A DNA stretch of 64,000 nucleotides from Solanum dulcamara (lineage: Eukaryota; Streptophyta; Magnoliopsida; Solanales; Solanaceae), in NCBI RefSeq assembly GCF_947179165.1, contig NC_077247.1:45676935-45740934 (forward strand). Reading direction: 5' to 3'. Within the stretch, counting starts at the first letter, position 1. Each line of letters opens with the position of its first letter. Below are positions 11,697-25,000 of this stretch, one piece after another. Both the position numbers and the translations under genes were made by a program. A model generated the notes under the pieces. The model was not told the origin of the DNA, ran no database searches, and saw only the letters and a list, made by a program, of their open reading frames with translations.

Positions 11697-13669
11697 TAAG
11701 TGAAGTGCATTAAAGACGAAAACGGAAAAGTATTGGTAGAGGAGACCCTTATCAAACAAAGATGGCAGTCATACTTCCATAAACTTTTGAATGACAAAGG
11801 GGACAGAAAAATTGTGTTGGGAGATTTGGAACATACAGGAAGGAGTCACGATTTTGGGGGTTGTAGGAGTATTACGGTCGATGAGGTTAAGGATGCTGTT
11901 CGTAGGATGCGCTGGGGAAGAGCGACCGGACCTGATGAGATCCCTGAAGAATTTTGGAAGAGTGCGGGCTTGGTAGGTTTGGAATGGCTGACTAGGTTAT
12001 TTAATGTCATCTTTACGAGGGCAATGATGCCCGTAGAATGGAGATCGAGCATCATGATCCCGCTTTACAAAAATAAAGGGGATAGCCAGAGCTGTGACAA
12101 CTATAGAGGTATTAAGTTTCTAAGCCATACTATGAAAGTGTGGGAAAGAGTGGTGGAGATGAGGGTGAGGAGAGGCGTGTCTATTTTAGAGAACCAGTTC
12201 GGATTTATGCCGGGACGCTCAACTACAGAAGCCATCCACCTTATGAGGAGACTAATGGAGCAATATAGGGAGAGGAAGAAAGATTTGCATATGGTGTTCA
12301 TCGACTTGGTAAAGGCTTACGATAAAGTCTCACGAGAGATACTATGGAGATGTTTGGAGGCTAAAGGTGTACCTGTAGCGTACATAAGGGTGATCAAGGA
12401 CATGTACGAGGGTGCCAAAACCAGGGTAAGGACAGTAGGAGGGGACTCAGAACACTTCCCAGTTATGATGGGGTTGCATCAAGGATCAGCTCTTAGCCCG
12501 TTCCTATTTGCCTTGGTGATGGATGGATTGACGCGACAAATTCAAGGTGAGGTGCCATGGTGTATGCTTTTTGCGGACGACATAGTCCTCATTGATGAGA
12601 CTCGTAGTGGAGTTAACGCTAAGCTGGAAGATTGGAGACGCACCTTGGAGTCTAAGGGGTTTAAGCTGAGTAGGACCAAGACAGAGTACCTAGAGTGCAA
12701 GTTCAGTGAGACACCTCAAGAGGTTGGCGCGGAAGTTAGGCTCGGGGACCAAGCCATCCAAAAGAGAAGTAGTTTTAAGTACCTTGGTTCTATCATACAA
12801 GACAACGGAGAGATCGACGAGGATGTCACACACCGTATTGGGGCAGGATGGATGAAATGGAGGCTCGCCTCCGGTGTGTTATGTGACAAGAAGGTGCCAC
12901 CACAACTTAAGGGCAAGTTCTACAAAGTGGTCGTTAGACCAGCTATGTTATATGGGGCGGAGTGTTGGCCAGTTAAGGTCTCCCACGTGCAAAAGATGAA
13001 GGTTGCCGAGATGAGAATGTTGAGATGGATGTGTGGGCATACCAGGAGTGACAAGTTTAGAAATGAGGCTATTCGAGAAAAGGTAGGAGTGGCCTCGGTG
13101 GAGGACAAGATGCGGGAAACGCGACTGAGATGGTTTGGACATGTGAAGAGGAGAGTCCCAGATGCACCAGTGCGGAGATGTGAGAGGCTGGCCATGGATG
13201 GTTTCAGAAGAGGTAGGGGTAGGCCGAAGAAATATTGGGGAGAGGTGATCAGACAGGACATGGCGCATTTACGATTTATCGAGGACATGACCCTAGATAG
13301 GAGGGTGTGGAGGACACACATTAGGGTAGAAGGCTAGTACATAGTGGTTTTATTCTCCCTTATTCGTAGGCGTATTAACGCACTATGATTTCTTTTACTC
13401 TGATGTATGTTATTTATGGTATTTATGTTATTATCCAATAATAATATCTACTGTTTTTTGTGCTTTGATTATACTATTGTTTGGACCGTTTTCGTCATCT
13501 ACTTATCTACTTATTTACTTTAATATTCTTGTCTGACCTTTTTCTATGCTTTTATTGAGCCGAGGGTCTTTCGGAAACAGCCGTCCTACATTGGTAGGAG
13601 TCAGGTCTGCGTACACTCTACCCTCCCCAGACCCCACAATGTGGGATTTCACTGGGTTGTTGTTGTTGT
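11697..13669 (+). mobile_element. RTE-clade LINE, 5'-truncated
   Basis: A non-LTR retrotransposon copy. It holds the reverse transcriptase frame 11700-13337, a 3' UTR including a segment (about 13558-13655) shared with the copies at 24157-24963 and 63211-64000, and a (TTG)n 3' tail at 13657-13669, as is typical of plant RTE elements. Homology begins abruptly after a TAA at 11697-11699, and the endonuclease domain is absent, so the copy is 5'-truncated. I found no clear target duplication. Its base composition is richer in GC than the surrounding spacer. Confidence 0.85.
11700..13337 (+). CDS. RTE LINE reverse transcriptase, C-terminal part, uninterrupted 545 codons
   Basis: It catalyses target-primed reverse transcription of the LINE RNA. 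Visible RT motifs run in order: [13 protein letters not shown] and CDNYRGI (about residues 118-140), [11 protein letters not shown] near 165, the first catalytic aspartate region [12 protein letters not shown] near 200, [18 protein letters not shown] near 260, the catalytic LFADDIVLI near 292 (F in place of the usual Y in YADD), and the KTEYLECKF thumb region. The C-terminal part carries [10 protein letters not shown] and [11 protein letters not shown], found in this family. The frame opens with GTG, not ATG, directly after a stop, so this is a truncated remnant of a longer polyprotein without a start of its own. No internal stop suggests a fairly recent insertion. Confidence 0.88.
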   Translation: MKCIKDENGKVLVEETLIKQRWQSYFHKLLNDKGDRKIVLGDLEHTGRSHDFGGCRSITVDEVKDAVRRMRWGRATGPDEIPEEFWKSAGLVGLEWLTRLFNVIFTRAMMPVEWRSSIMIPLYKNKGDSQSCDNYRGIKFLSHTMKVWERVVEMRVRRGVSILENQFGFMPGRSTTEAIHLMRRLMEQYRERKKDLHMVFIDLVKAYDKVSREILWRCLEAKGVPVAYIRVIKDMYEGAKTRVRTVGGDSEHFPVMMGLHQGSALSPFLFALVMDGLTRQIQGEVPWCMLFADDIVLIDETRSGVNAKLEDWRRTLESKGFKLSRTKTEYLECKFSETPQEVGAEVRLGDQAIQKRSSFKYLGSIIQDNGEIDEDVTHRIGAGWMKWRLASGVLCDKKVPPQLKGKFYKVVVRPAMLYGAECWPVKVSHVQKMKVAEMRMLRWMCGHTRSDKFRNEAIREKVGVASVEDKMRETRLRWFGHVKRRVPDAPVRRCERLAMDGFRRGRGRPKKYWGEVIRQDMAHLRFIEDMTLDRRVWRTHIRVEG

Positions 13670-15600
13670 ACATTTTAAAAAAATCTTTAAGTAGTAGCAT
13701 ATGACAAGGACTTTGATATAACTTTAGGGAGAGGAACGTGGATCTACTTGCAAAGTAGACCTAAAAGAAAACTTTTTGAAGCATAATTAAAAAATATTTT
13801 TGCTAGAGATTATTCTACCTTGGCTTGTAATAGTAATATAACTCTACCTATTGACAACACAATTTTTTTTAGTTCTCAACGATTCTATTTTTCTTATGAA
13901 GCATAATTTATATAATTATCTCATTTCAACTAAAAGAATTATGAGGACCAGTTTTATATTTATTTTTCTCGCAAAGAAAATTAAAGATGAAATAATTTAC
14001 TCTATAGTATCATCGTTTATTCTTTTACGTATGTAAAAAATTATTTTTGTAACTATTCTTTTCTTGGTTGAAATGTATTTATAATGTTATTTTTTTCCTT
14101 TTTATTACATTATGAATGTAATAGTATATATTGTTTTTTGTATGTCTTAACTATATAACTATAAAAATTTATGTCTATATATTATTTAGTTGTGATTTTT
14201 GTAGCCATGTAACACATCTCTTATGCAGCCAAATCATTTATTCTTTTTTTTTGTTTTATTTAATTTCCTCCCTTACTTTTGTTATTCATATTTATTTTTA
14301 CAAAAAAAAACTAATGCATAATAATTAATGTATTTGATGTCTATTAATATTATACATTCAAGTTGTCAATAACTAATATCTCTTTGTCTTCTTAGTAGAT
14401 TATCATTTCAAAATATAACCTCTAATTATTTCATTTACTTCACTATTCATATATTCTAAAATTTTATTTTATTATGTACATATGAAAGATTTATACTTAA
14501 AAAAATAAAAATAAAATTATTTTATCAATTAAAAAAAATAAATGAACTATCATATCCAGAATGAATACGTAAAAATACCTTTATTAGATTTTTTTTTTTT
14601 TTTATTTTAAAATACCTTTATTAGTAAGAGGAATATTCGAAGAAAACAAAATGATCAAACATTTATAGTTGGAAACTTTTTATAAAAATAATAAATGCTT
14701 AGTCAAAAAAACCAGTTAAATATGAAAACAGTGATAAAAGTTGACTAAGAAAAGTTTGGTAGGACTCATAATAGAGTATATTTTATAGTAAGATTTATAT
14801 GCATGCACTATTGGAGTGCTGTCGTTTCTAATATAAAATATATTGCAGTACTAATCAACACATCCCATTATTGACTTTGTTTCCTTCTAGCTCTCTCTAC
14901 AAGCAACATATGTTTTAATAAATCAAATTTTAATAAAATAATTGAAAGATATTTGGAGTTTACTATGAGTGTTGAGGCTTCTATTATTTCATCTGCTCTC
15001 TTTGTTTTCTAGAATTAAGGTATGAAAGTTTTACAGTTATATATTAATTATACATTATGATAAACTAAATAAACTAAATATAATTAACTATATATGAGGT
15101 ATACACTTGTTATAAATGAAGTATACACTAATAATTCAATCTCGATCAACTTAAATTTATTTTTAAATAATTTTAAATATGAAATCTCTCGATGTTTCGA
15201 GTCTTGAAATATATAATTTGCTCAAAACGATTCTGCAACAAATGTAGAAGAAGAAGCAAGACTAAAAAAAAATCATAAGTAGATGAAGAAGAAGAAAGAA
15301 GGTAGAATAGATGTCTTCAAAATTAAAGAAAGTTTTTTTTATAACAAATTAAATCATTGGTGTTTCAAAAAATAAGAAGTAGGTCATCTATTACTATATT
15401 TCTTAAAGTTAAAAGTTATTAAGTTAAATTTTCGAGAGATGTTTTCAATTTTTTTAACTCAAGAAAATAAAATTCAATATGTTCCATAGGCATAGAAAGA
15501 AATCATGATATTTAAAAGGTAAAATTTAGAAGATAAAATTGATATTTAAAATTGAGAGAGAAATGAAGAATAATTATTTTTCAAAGTTGGAGGGGAATTT
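13670..15600. other. AT-rich intergenic spacer, no gene seen
   Basis: Low-complexity AT-rich DNA with homopolymer runs, for example near 14589-14602. No supported coding or RNA gene. Short open frames are without recognisable content. Confidence 0.5.
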
Positions 15601-15810
15601 GGTTTGTAACCCATTAAATAGATTGGGCCATTAGTCTCCAAATTACAAGCCCAAGTCATTTCTTCCCAAATTAATTTCGGCCCGCAATTTTTGGGTTAGT
15701 TCTTCCCAATAGTCAATTGAACCACTACCACAAAGTACACAACTCACTCTGCTGTGACACTGCCGGCGACGATCTGCTTAACTCATCCTCTTTCTCCGGC
15801 GAAGACGTCT
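15600..15810 (+). promoter_or_regulatory. putative promoter and 5' leader of histidinol dehydrogenase
   Basis: TGGGCC at about 15624 and GGCCCG at about 15679 resemble the site II/TCP-type elements common in plant housekeeping promoters. The GC-richer leader near 15730-15810 looks like 5' UTR. A TTTGGTTTGTTGTCAG acceptor just upstream of the ATG (near 16080) suggests a leader intron. This is inference from motif and position only. Confidence 0.4.
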
Positions 15811-16087
15811 ACTTGTAGGTTTAAGTACTCTCTGCTCCTCATTAGGGATAATTTCTAATTTCTTCTCCAAATGCTTATTTTGTGTCTGCTTCAACCTATT
15901 TGTTATGGATTATAGCTACTGTGAGAAATATACCAATTAATCCTCCTTTCAGTTTCCGATTTTTAAAGTTTTCTAATCGTTTCTTTTCTCAGAAAAAAAA
16001 TAAAAAACATAAAGCTCTAGAACAAATTTGAAATTTTATCACATATTAGAGAGTAGAGTCTAATTTTGGTTTGTTGTCAGAATATAG

Positions 16088-19000
16088 ATGGACTGCAAAA
16101 TTCTATCATTGAGTAGTTCCTGTAGCTTGGCTAGTAATCTTCGGGCAATTCATACACGCAATACTGTATTTTATCGGAAATATTCTTATCTGCCTGCAGG
16201 TATTACTTTCACAAGTTCCTTCTTTTGCAGAATGTTATTTTGCATTTTATGCATGACAGTTTTTGCAAAACTTTTAATTACAGTAGTAGCTTTTAGTTGT
16301 TCTTATTGGTGATAACCATTGCAAAGTTCTATACTTCAAATTAAATGTGTCTTCCTAGAGATTTACTGTTGGGTTAATGTGTCATGTTGTTTTTGATGGT
16401 TATTAACAGGGTTAATTCGTAAGTCAATTAGGTGCTCAATGAAGTCGTATAAGTTATCAGAGCTTACAACTTCTGAGGTTGACAGCCTCAAAGCTCGTCC
16501 TCGCATTGATTTCTCTTCCATTTTCAGCACAGTGAGTTAACAGTGCTTCTTGAACTGATTTCTTATTTTTTCCCCTTTAACTTATTGTACAGTTCAATCT
16601 AGTAGACTTGTTTTGAATGTTGAATGAATTGTATCAGGTTCAACCCATTGTTGATGATGTTCGTAATAGAGGTGATGCTGCAGTTAAAGAGTTAGTGCTT
16701 GTTTCAAAATGTTACCCTATATCTGCTATGTCAAATCCCCTTATTTTCCTCTTCGCTTTCCATAAGGATGCAGAACATGAGTTTACCTTTAATGATTTAA
16801 GGAAAAAGAATGCAGAACATGTGTTGTTGATCCATAGAAAATGCCAAAGATATGCTCCATGTGGAGGTCCTGGACTATTAAACCATATATAAACAATTTG
16901 TGTAATATTAATGAATGATGTAATGGAAATCTCTCCTTACATATTATGTTGTAGAAAATTATGTTGTGTGTCCTCATTCATATTGCATGGACCAAAATGA
17001 TAATATTAGTAAGTGACATAAAGATGAGGTTTATCATGCTCCACATTTCAATCTCTGGTACAGTGTTCTTAAAAATGAGAAGTGCAAAAAAATGACAAGG
17101 TTCCATGTAGAAGATCCAACTGGATGGCCTTTGTGGCTTTGCAACTGTTAGCCTAAACATAAAATATAAAAGATTAATGATTCTATAATGCCATATCAGA
17201 CTCTCCCTCCCCCTCTCTCTCTCTTCATTTTTAGTTCCCTTTGGAAACACTGGATATTGTGTCAACTTCTTAGTTATACTTTCTTTCATTAATTAAAGCT
17301 GATAACAAATATCTTTGGAGCGTGTTTTTACTCTTTCTGTAATTGGTTCTTATGTACTTTAGTTGACATTTTTTTAGTTTGATGGACGAAGTAATTTCAA
17401 ACCTTCAGAATATCCCGAAGTTTAGATTAACTTGCCATAGAACGTACAAAAATCTTCATGTTTTTGCTCCTTGTCCATCACTTAGCAATTTTAGGAGTTA
17501 ATAGTTCCATGTGAAACTAAAATTTGCCCCTATATGTAATCTGTCTTGTTGTATTGATGTTACTTTGTTATGATATCTGTAATGTGCAGTTACACATCAC
17601 GGTTTGACAAAGTTGTACTGGACAAGATAGTTGAAGATGTCAATGAGCTTCCAGATCCCGAGGTATGTATTTGAATACACATCTTTTTTTTTAATGACAG
17701 CAATGGGGATTAAAGAGAGTATGACATTTTCTAAATAATTTTTCTTAAAAGACAATTGACTTCAGCTTTTCTAATTTTCAATCTAATTGCTTCTTTATTT
17801 GACTCAGCTTGATTCATCTGTTCAAGAAGCATTTGATGTGGCATATGACAACATATATGCCTTTCATGCTGCTCAAAAGCCTGTTGAGAAAGTTGTGGAG
17901 AACATGCATGTAAGTTTTGTGGATATTGTACAGGATTGATCTCAGTTGTGTGGCCTTATGTAGAAACATTGTGTTGACATTCTTACTTATCCTTTAACTT
18001 CTGTATTTCCTGCTTTGTCAGGGCGTCAGATGTAAACGTGTGGCTAGGAGTATTGCCTCTGTAGGGCTTTATGTTCCCGGTGGAACTGCTGTTTTACCTT
18101 CTACAGCTCTGATGCTTTCAGTTGTATGGTGATTCAATTTTCTGCTCTTATTAATCATTTCTTTCAACTCTAATTCCCTGAGTACAAAATCATCAATTTT
18201 TCCCTTTGGCCAGCCAGCACAAATTGCTGGATGTAAAACAGTTGTACTTGCAACTCCACCTTCTCGGGATGGCAGCATTTGCAAGGTATTTGTTTGCCAT
18301 CTCACTTTGTTAGTATAACTTTATCAATGGTCATTTATTTGGACACCTTTTTTGTAGGAAGTGCTTTATTGTGCCAAGAAAGCAGGTGTGACCCACATCC
18401 TTAAAGCTGGGGGCGCTCAGGTATATGATGATACTCTTCCTTGATCTCGCATTCATCAACCGATGTTGCCCCTGATTCATTTCAATTAATTTCTTACTTT
18501 TTGGAACTCAAATCTTTTACTAACTGGGCCATTTATTGTAACTTTCTTACAGGCAATTTCTGCAATGGCCTGGGGCACTGAATCATGCCCAAAGGTACAA
18601 CTTTCACCTTAAAGAATTGAAGCCTGGCATATTGAATCATACAAGCACTAGTATATTTCTATTGCTTTGCTGAGTTTAAGCATGAGACACAGAATAATGT
18701 AATTAACACGAGTACATGCAAGCAATAAATTTTGGCTTGAGTAGACTGTAGACACACACATTAAATTTCTGAAGTGTTCTTTTTTGATAAAGTAAGAGAT
18801 TATCATTGCATGGGCCCCAAATTACAAAAGGTGTAACCAGTTGGCTCCAGTACAGAAGGGAAAAAAACATTTCAGCACTGGTACAAGTAATCTAAGCTAG
18901 AACTAAGGAGTGAACAAAGTCCAGAAACATGTCACTGCTATTAACAGGTGAAAGAAAATTTCAACTGAACAAATTAACTAACCATTTAGTCTTCAGAGAG

Positions 19001-22000
19001 TGGGTAGAAGTTGATATTCCATCAAAGCATCTGCGATTCCTTTCATTCCATGTAACCCAAAGAATGACTGCTGAGATCATCCTCCAGACTTTCTTGATGC
19101 CTTTGTCAACTCTCCAAAAATCCAGCTGATGTAGGGCTCCTTGATTGACTTGGGCATACTCCAGGGGAGGCTATATAGAGAGAAGAAAAAGTTCCAAATA
19201 TCATCTGTGATGGGCAGTGCAAAGACAGATGGCCAACACTCCCAAGATTTCTGTTTGCATAAATAGCATCTGTTTACTAGATTAAGTTTCCTTCTGCTAA
19301 AATCATCTTGTGTCAAGCATGCATTACTGAGAGCTGTCCAGGCTAGGCATGCAACTTTGAGTGGTAGTCTGGTCCTCCAAACATGCTTCCTATTCCAGTC
19401 CTCCAGAATTCCACCTTGTAAACACATTAGATCATAACCTTCCTTGACTGAGTATTTCCCGCTTTAGATGTACTCCAAATGATTCTATCTTCTTGATGCT
19501 CATTAATGTTGAAATCTGCCAAGGTTGCAAGTAGAGCAATCGGGTCATTGATTTCCCAATCCTGTAGGTTCCTTCTGAAGGAGGGGCTCCATATGTTGTT
19601 GTCTATGTACTTGGTCTAGTGCACCAATGATTCAAAGAGCCATACTTGGCATCAATGACATCTTTCCAGTATCCTTCTCCTGGTTGACCATACCTCCATA
19701 ACCTTTTCATTAGCATACTTTGGTTGTGAAATTTGAGATTCCTGATGCCTCGACCCCCTTTGGACTTGGCTTGAGTGACTCTAGGCCAACCATTTGACTA
19801 GAGAGAATGTATGAGTTTCACTATTACCTTCCCATAGGAAATAGTAAACATTCATTGAGATGATCCTAATTAGTTTACGATTGAGGCATATTTGTTTTAT
19901 TCATGAAATAATATAAGCTTTAATAATTGGACAAGGGCCGATGGAAAAGAAACTATGCATCCCTTTCATTAGTCCATATTTCCTTTAAAACATGATGTCC
20001 CTGCAGTTATTGTTATTGTAGGAAATGCTATTGCTTGAAAGAGGGACACTGATTTCTAGGCAGTAACAGGAATTAAAGCACGTGTGTTGTAAATAAGAAT
20101 GTGCTGAATAGATATTGCTAAAGGAACCAATCTTAAGGGAAAGCCAACAAAGCAACTATGCCTTGTTTTATTGATTGCTATAAAAAGACGATTCCTTGTT
20201 ATATTGATTGTTCGAAAACATGATAGATGATAGTAGGTGAACATAATATTAATAGAATTTTGCACCTAAGGGTGTAGCTTAGTGATCAATGAAGTGGGTT
20301 GATAACCATGATGTCTCAGGTTCAAATCCCTTTCTCCCCATATGTCCTAGGCTTGGTGGACAAGGTTACCTAGTATGGTGGGAGGTGACAAATATTTCGT
20401 GGAATTAGTTGAGGTGCACGCCTAAAACCACCATTATTAAAAAAAAATATTCATAGAATTTTCTTGAATCATCAAAAAGAAAATGAGAATTTTGAAATAA
20501 TTTTTTTTAAGTGGTAGTCGCCTTCTATTTTATAGGGATATAAGTTTACTGGGTATTGTTTATAGATTTTAGTAAAGAGGATATATGTTACAAAACTTGG
20601 ATGCTTGGGGAAGTATTATCTTCTATGAGGAGGAACTGCATCTCAATAGCCGCTAAATACAAGCATTTCTATGCAATTCTTGTGGACACTGTGAAGAGCT
20701 CAGGGGCTCCTTTTCTTTTTTGCTTGGACAATGAGAGCATGAGCTACTTCTAATAGATCTTCATGACAAGGGACAGAAGGAGAGTGGTAAAGAGATAGAA
20801 GATCTTATGTTGGTATATTCCTTTTTTAAAAATTATTACTCCCTCCGTCCCATTTTATGTGGCACCATTTGACTTGGCATGATATTAAGAGAAAAAGGAA
20901 GATTTTTGAAACTTGTGGTCTAGAATAATCCTTAGACATTTATGTGGTTGTAAATCATTTCATTAAGGATAAAAGGAGAATTTTAAAGTTGAATTGTTTT
21001 TAATTATAGTAAGGTGACATTCTTTTTGGGGGGATTAAAAAGGAAAGGGTGCCACATAAAATGGGACAGAGGGAGTATTATTATCATTATTTAATAATAG
21101 TATTAGGATTAGAATCCAGATGGAGTTTTTCTTGGTTAATTTACAGAAATGGAAGATTACCCTTTTTGTGTTGAGTAAATCGAATTAAGGCTTAATAAAA
21201 CAAGAGTAGGACTGAGAAGGCTAGATAGTACCATTGGTTTTGGTCGAAAGAACAAGAGAATGAGAATAGAAGAAGTTAGGTTAGGGAGGCGAGCAGTCCA
21301 GTCTGATATTAGCTCAGGAAAGTCTGTCGATTTTTTTCTGCAGTGGTTTAGGAGCAGTTTTATCCTATAAAATACAGTATAAGTTTTTGGAGTATTTGAC
21401 AATTTACCTTTTGTTTCTTCTAAAAAAAGTTTCTGGTACTTGGCTGAAATTTATATTTTATTAGGGTTACATTCAGTCAATCACTTCTCAGAATATATAT
21501 CAAGGAAGATGCCCCTGTGTACAGTGTATGCAGTTGATCCTTATTGTGGAACATTGACAATATTTCTTACAAAGGAAAGTAATTATGGCTTGTATAAGCA
21601 CATACACATTCTATTTGTTCCTTATACATCTGTAAATCTAGAGCTACTAGCCTCGATGTCCTTGAATCCTGTGGTTGCTTTGTAGATACCTTACTGAAGT
21701 TGGTTTCCTTTCTTATTGGCCTTTGGATCACTTTACAATCAAACTTTCCTTTCTTTCTTTGATAATATTTAAAGGGGAAGCATTACATTGCCATCTATGC
21801 CAGGTTGAGAAGATATATGGGCCTGGGAACCAGTATGTCACTGCTGCAAAAATGATTCTGCAGGTATTGGTTTCAAGTAAGAGACAATCTTAGGTTAGGG
21901 ATATTTGCAATGTAGATAAATGTCACTTGAAATAAATATGCAGCTGAAAGACTAATGTCCTCACTTTAAATTGTCTTTTGCTAAGTAGTATTCTCTCTCA

Positions 22001-25000
22001 ACAGAACAGCGAAGCGATGGTTTCTATTGACATGCCTGCTGGGCCTTCTGAAGTCCTTGTTATAGCTGACAAGCATTCCAGTCCTGTCCACGTGGCAGCA
22101 GATTTACTTTCACAGGTATTAACTCCATTTTTCACTGCTTGATCAAGTTTCCATTCATACTTTCAGTGTCTTAATCAAGTGCTCTTATTTCACATTGGGA
22201 CAGCTTATGTCTCTTCTGAGAGCAAAATAAGAGAAGATTTAAGCTTTTCATAGTGAAGAAGATCAACTGTTAATACAGATTAAACTGAAACTTCCATCAA
22301 TTCCTAGCTATCATTGAGGCAAAGACGGCGCAATGGGCAACCTCTATTTATTCTTATCACCTCTTATGCATTTTTTCAGGCGGAGCATGGGCCAGATAGC
22401 CAAGTCGTACTGGTTATTGCTGGGGATGGTGTTGATCTAAATGCCATTCAAGAGGAAATTAGGAAGCAGTGTCAAGCGCTTCCAAGGGGAGAATTTGCAC
22501 TTCAGGCACTAAGCCACAGCTTCACTGTGTTAGCACGGGATATGCTTGAGGTATGTTTGTGATTCGTTGATCTTGGTTGGCAGAAATTTGCATAGAGTTG
22601 GATGTATACTTGCTGTCATTAAATAATTCTGCCTGAACATATTTTTAAAAATTGATTACATCATTTATGTAATGCAATATTCCTTATAAATTTCTTTGTC
22701 AGCTACAGTCTTTTCTCTTAAACTTAAATCAAAATCTTTTCCAGGCAATTTCCTTCTCAAACATGTATGCACCTGAGCATCTTATAATCAATGTGAATGA
22801 AGCTGAGAAGTGGGAAAGTTTAATTGAGAATGCAGGTACTTTAGATCCATGCGTTTGCTAAGTTTTTCATTTTCCATTTGGCATATCCACTCTTCTGTTT
22901 GTACGTTTTGGCTATTGGGGCTGCTGATGTTTTTGTGTATCTGAAATATGATCCACAATCTTCTCTTGGTTTTTGCAACGTTAAGGCGAGATATGTAGTG
23001 GGTAATATGTTCATTTTTATTCTTCCTATCTTTTTAAATTCCTTTGTGTGAGTCTCCGTCCTGCCTTTTGTGATCCTCCATTGAATAAAACTTCTCCATA
23101 TGATTTAACAGCCTTTTTTCTTTACCCGAGATTTTTGTTTCATTTTCTATTTTCCCCCTTGTCTCATCATCCAGCTGGTTAACTTTAGTGGTTTAAGACT
23201 GTATTGAACTGTATGAGATTGATAGTTTTTTTTTCCGTATTCCTTTGAACTGATGACAAATAGAAGGTTCATGGTGGCTGGCCATTGGTGAACCGGATTA
23301 GTTTTCTTCACTAGTGATCCTGTGAAGTGTTTGCATTGTTCTTAAATTATTCCGTGTCTCCTTTTTTCTTAGAAGATATTCGTGCATGGGGTAGTTGCCT
23401 AGCCTCTTCTTCTTTTTCCCACATAGTGGTCAGTCAGCTTGGGTTCCTAGGATAAGGTCTAATATTTCACTTCGGTAGTTGACATGCCATATTTTTCTAT
23501 TTCGGAGTTCCGGGCTTAAAGAAATCTGGATTTACATTACAGTATTACAGATGAGGCAAAATGAAAGTACTCCCTGCACTCAACAACTATAGGGTATAAA
23601 TAATAAGTAGTCTGCACACTAATAACCTATCTACATTAGGAAGAAGGCCTTTTTATATGGCTCACAATCAACTGAAATTATAAATTATGGAGGGAGCCTG
23701 TTTTTTCAAACAGACTGATTGATGTTACAACTATTGAGAAATTGGATGATGCTACTTCCTCAAGTTAAATTGTGAAACTTAGTAAAATTTAAGCAAATTC
23801 ATTTACTATAAAATCAGCTGTATGTTCATTATGGTCACAACTGGCGAACAATCTCAAACATTATTAAGAGAAATTTCAGAACTTCCTCCGAAGAAGAAAA
23901 GGGAAGAAGAAAAACTGCAGAAACTAGAAGATGGTATGATGAATATTGAATTACTGTCCTTTCAATCTGTGTTTATGTGTGTGTCTGTTTCTGTAATTTT
24001 GTTTATTCCACGTACGAAATTGACACAATGCCAAGCACCAACTACTTGCGTTGATCAGTGGTGATGGATGCTTTTTCCTAGACTTTTTTGTCAGTCTGGT
24101 TTGTCCGATTGGTGGGAGCTGTCTAATGCTTGTCCCAACTTGGGCTCTTTAGAATAACAACAACAACAACAAACCCAGTATAGTCCCACCATGTGGGGTC
24201 TGGGGAGGGTAGGGTGTACGCAGACCTAACCCCCACCTTAAAAGGTAGGGCGGCTGTTTCCGAAAGACCCTCGGCTTAAGAGAGAAGAACAAGGGAGGAG
24301 AAACAAGGAAAACAAAGCATAGGTCAGTAGAGCCAGGCATATATCAAACAATATAAAAATATGAATAATGAGAGCGATAAAGTCAGGGTAGGAAAGATCG
24401 GGGATAAAGGAGCATTAACTACTATAGATAAAATAGGATACCCAAAGTAAACTGGGCCAACTAATATAAGCAGTAATCCCATGCAAAAATCATATGTTAA
24501 TAAACAAATGAGCGCGACTACGACTACTATGGAGAAAAGATAGGCCACCTAGCCCACTATCTTAGTCTGAGTCCTCCATAGCCTCCTATCTAAGGTCATG
24601 TCCTCGGTGAGCTGCAACTGTGTCATATCATGTCTAATCACCTCTTCCCAATACTTCTTCGGCCTCCCTTTGCCCCTCCTGAAACCGTCCATAGCCAACC
24701 TCTCGCACCTCCGCACTGGAGCATCTGTGTCTCTCCTCTTCACATGCCCAAACCATCTCAGTCTCGCTTCCCGCATCTTGTCCTCCACCGATGCCACTCC
24801 CACCTTGTCTCGGATATCTTCATTCCTAATTCTATCCATCCTAGTGTGCCCACACATCCACCGCAGCATTCACATTTCCGCGACTTTCATCTTCTGAACA
24901 TGAAGTTTCTTGATTGGCCAACACTCCACCCCGTACAATAGAGTCGATCTAACCACAAACTTAGGCTCTTTAGAATACAACTCAAAAATGTTCATGTTCA

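Noticed and set aside
12920..13321. Minus-strand open frames across the RTE element
   Set aside because: Shadows of the reverse transcriptase frame; the plus-strand motifs are unambiguous.
16617..16892. 91-codon frame read as a separate gene
   Set aside because: It is HISN8 exon 3 read through into intron 3; the splice donor at 16691 explains the rest.
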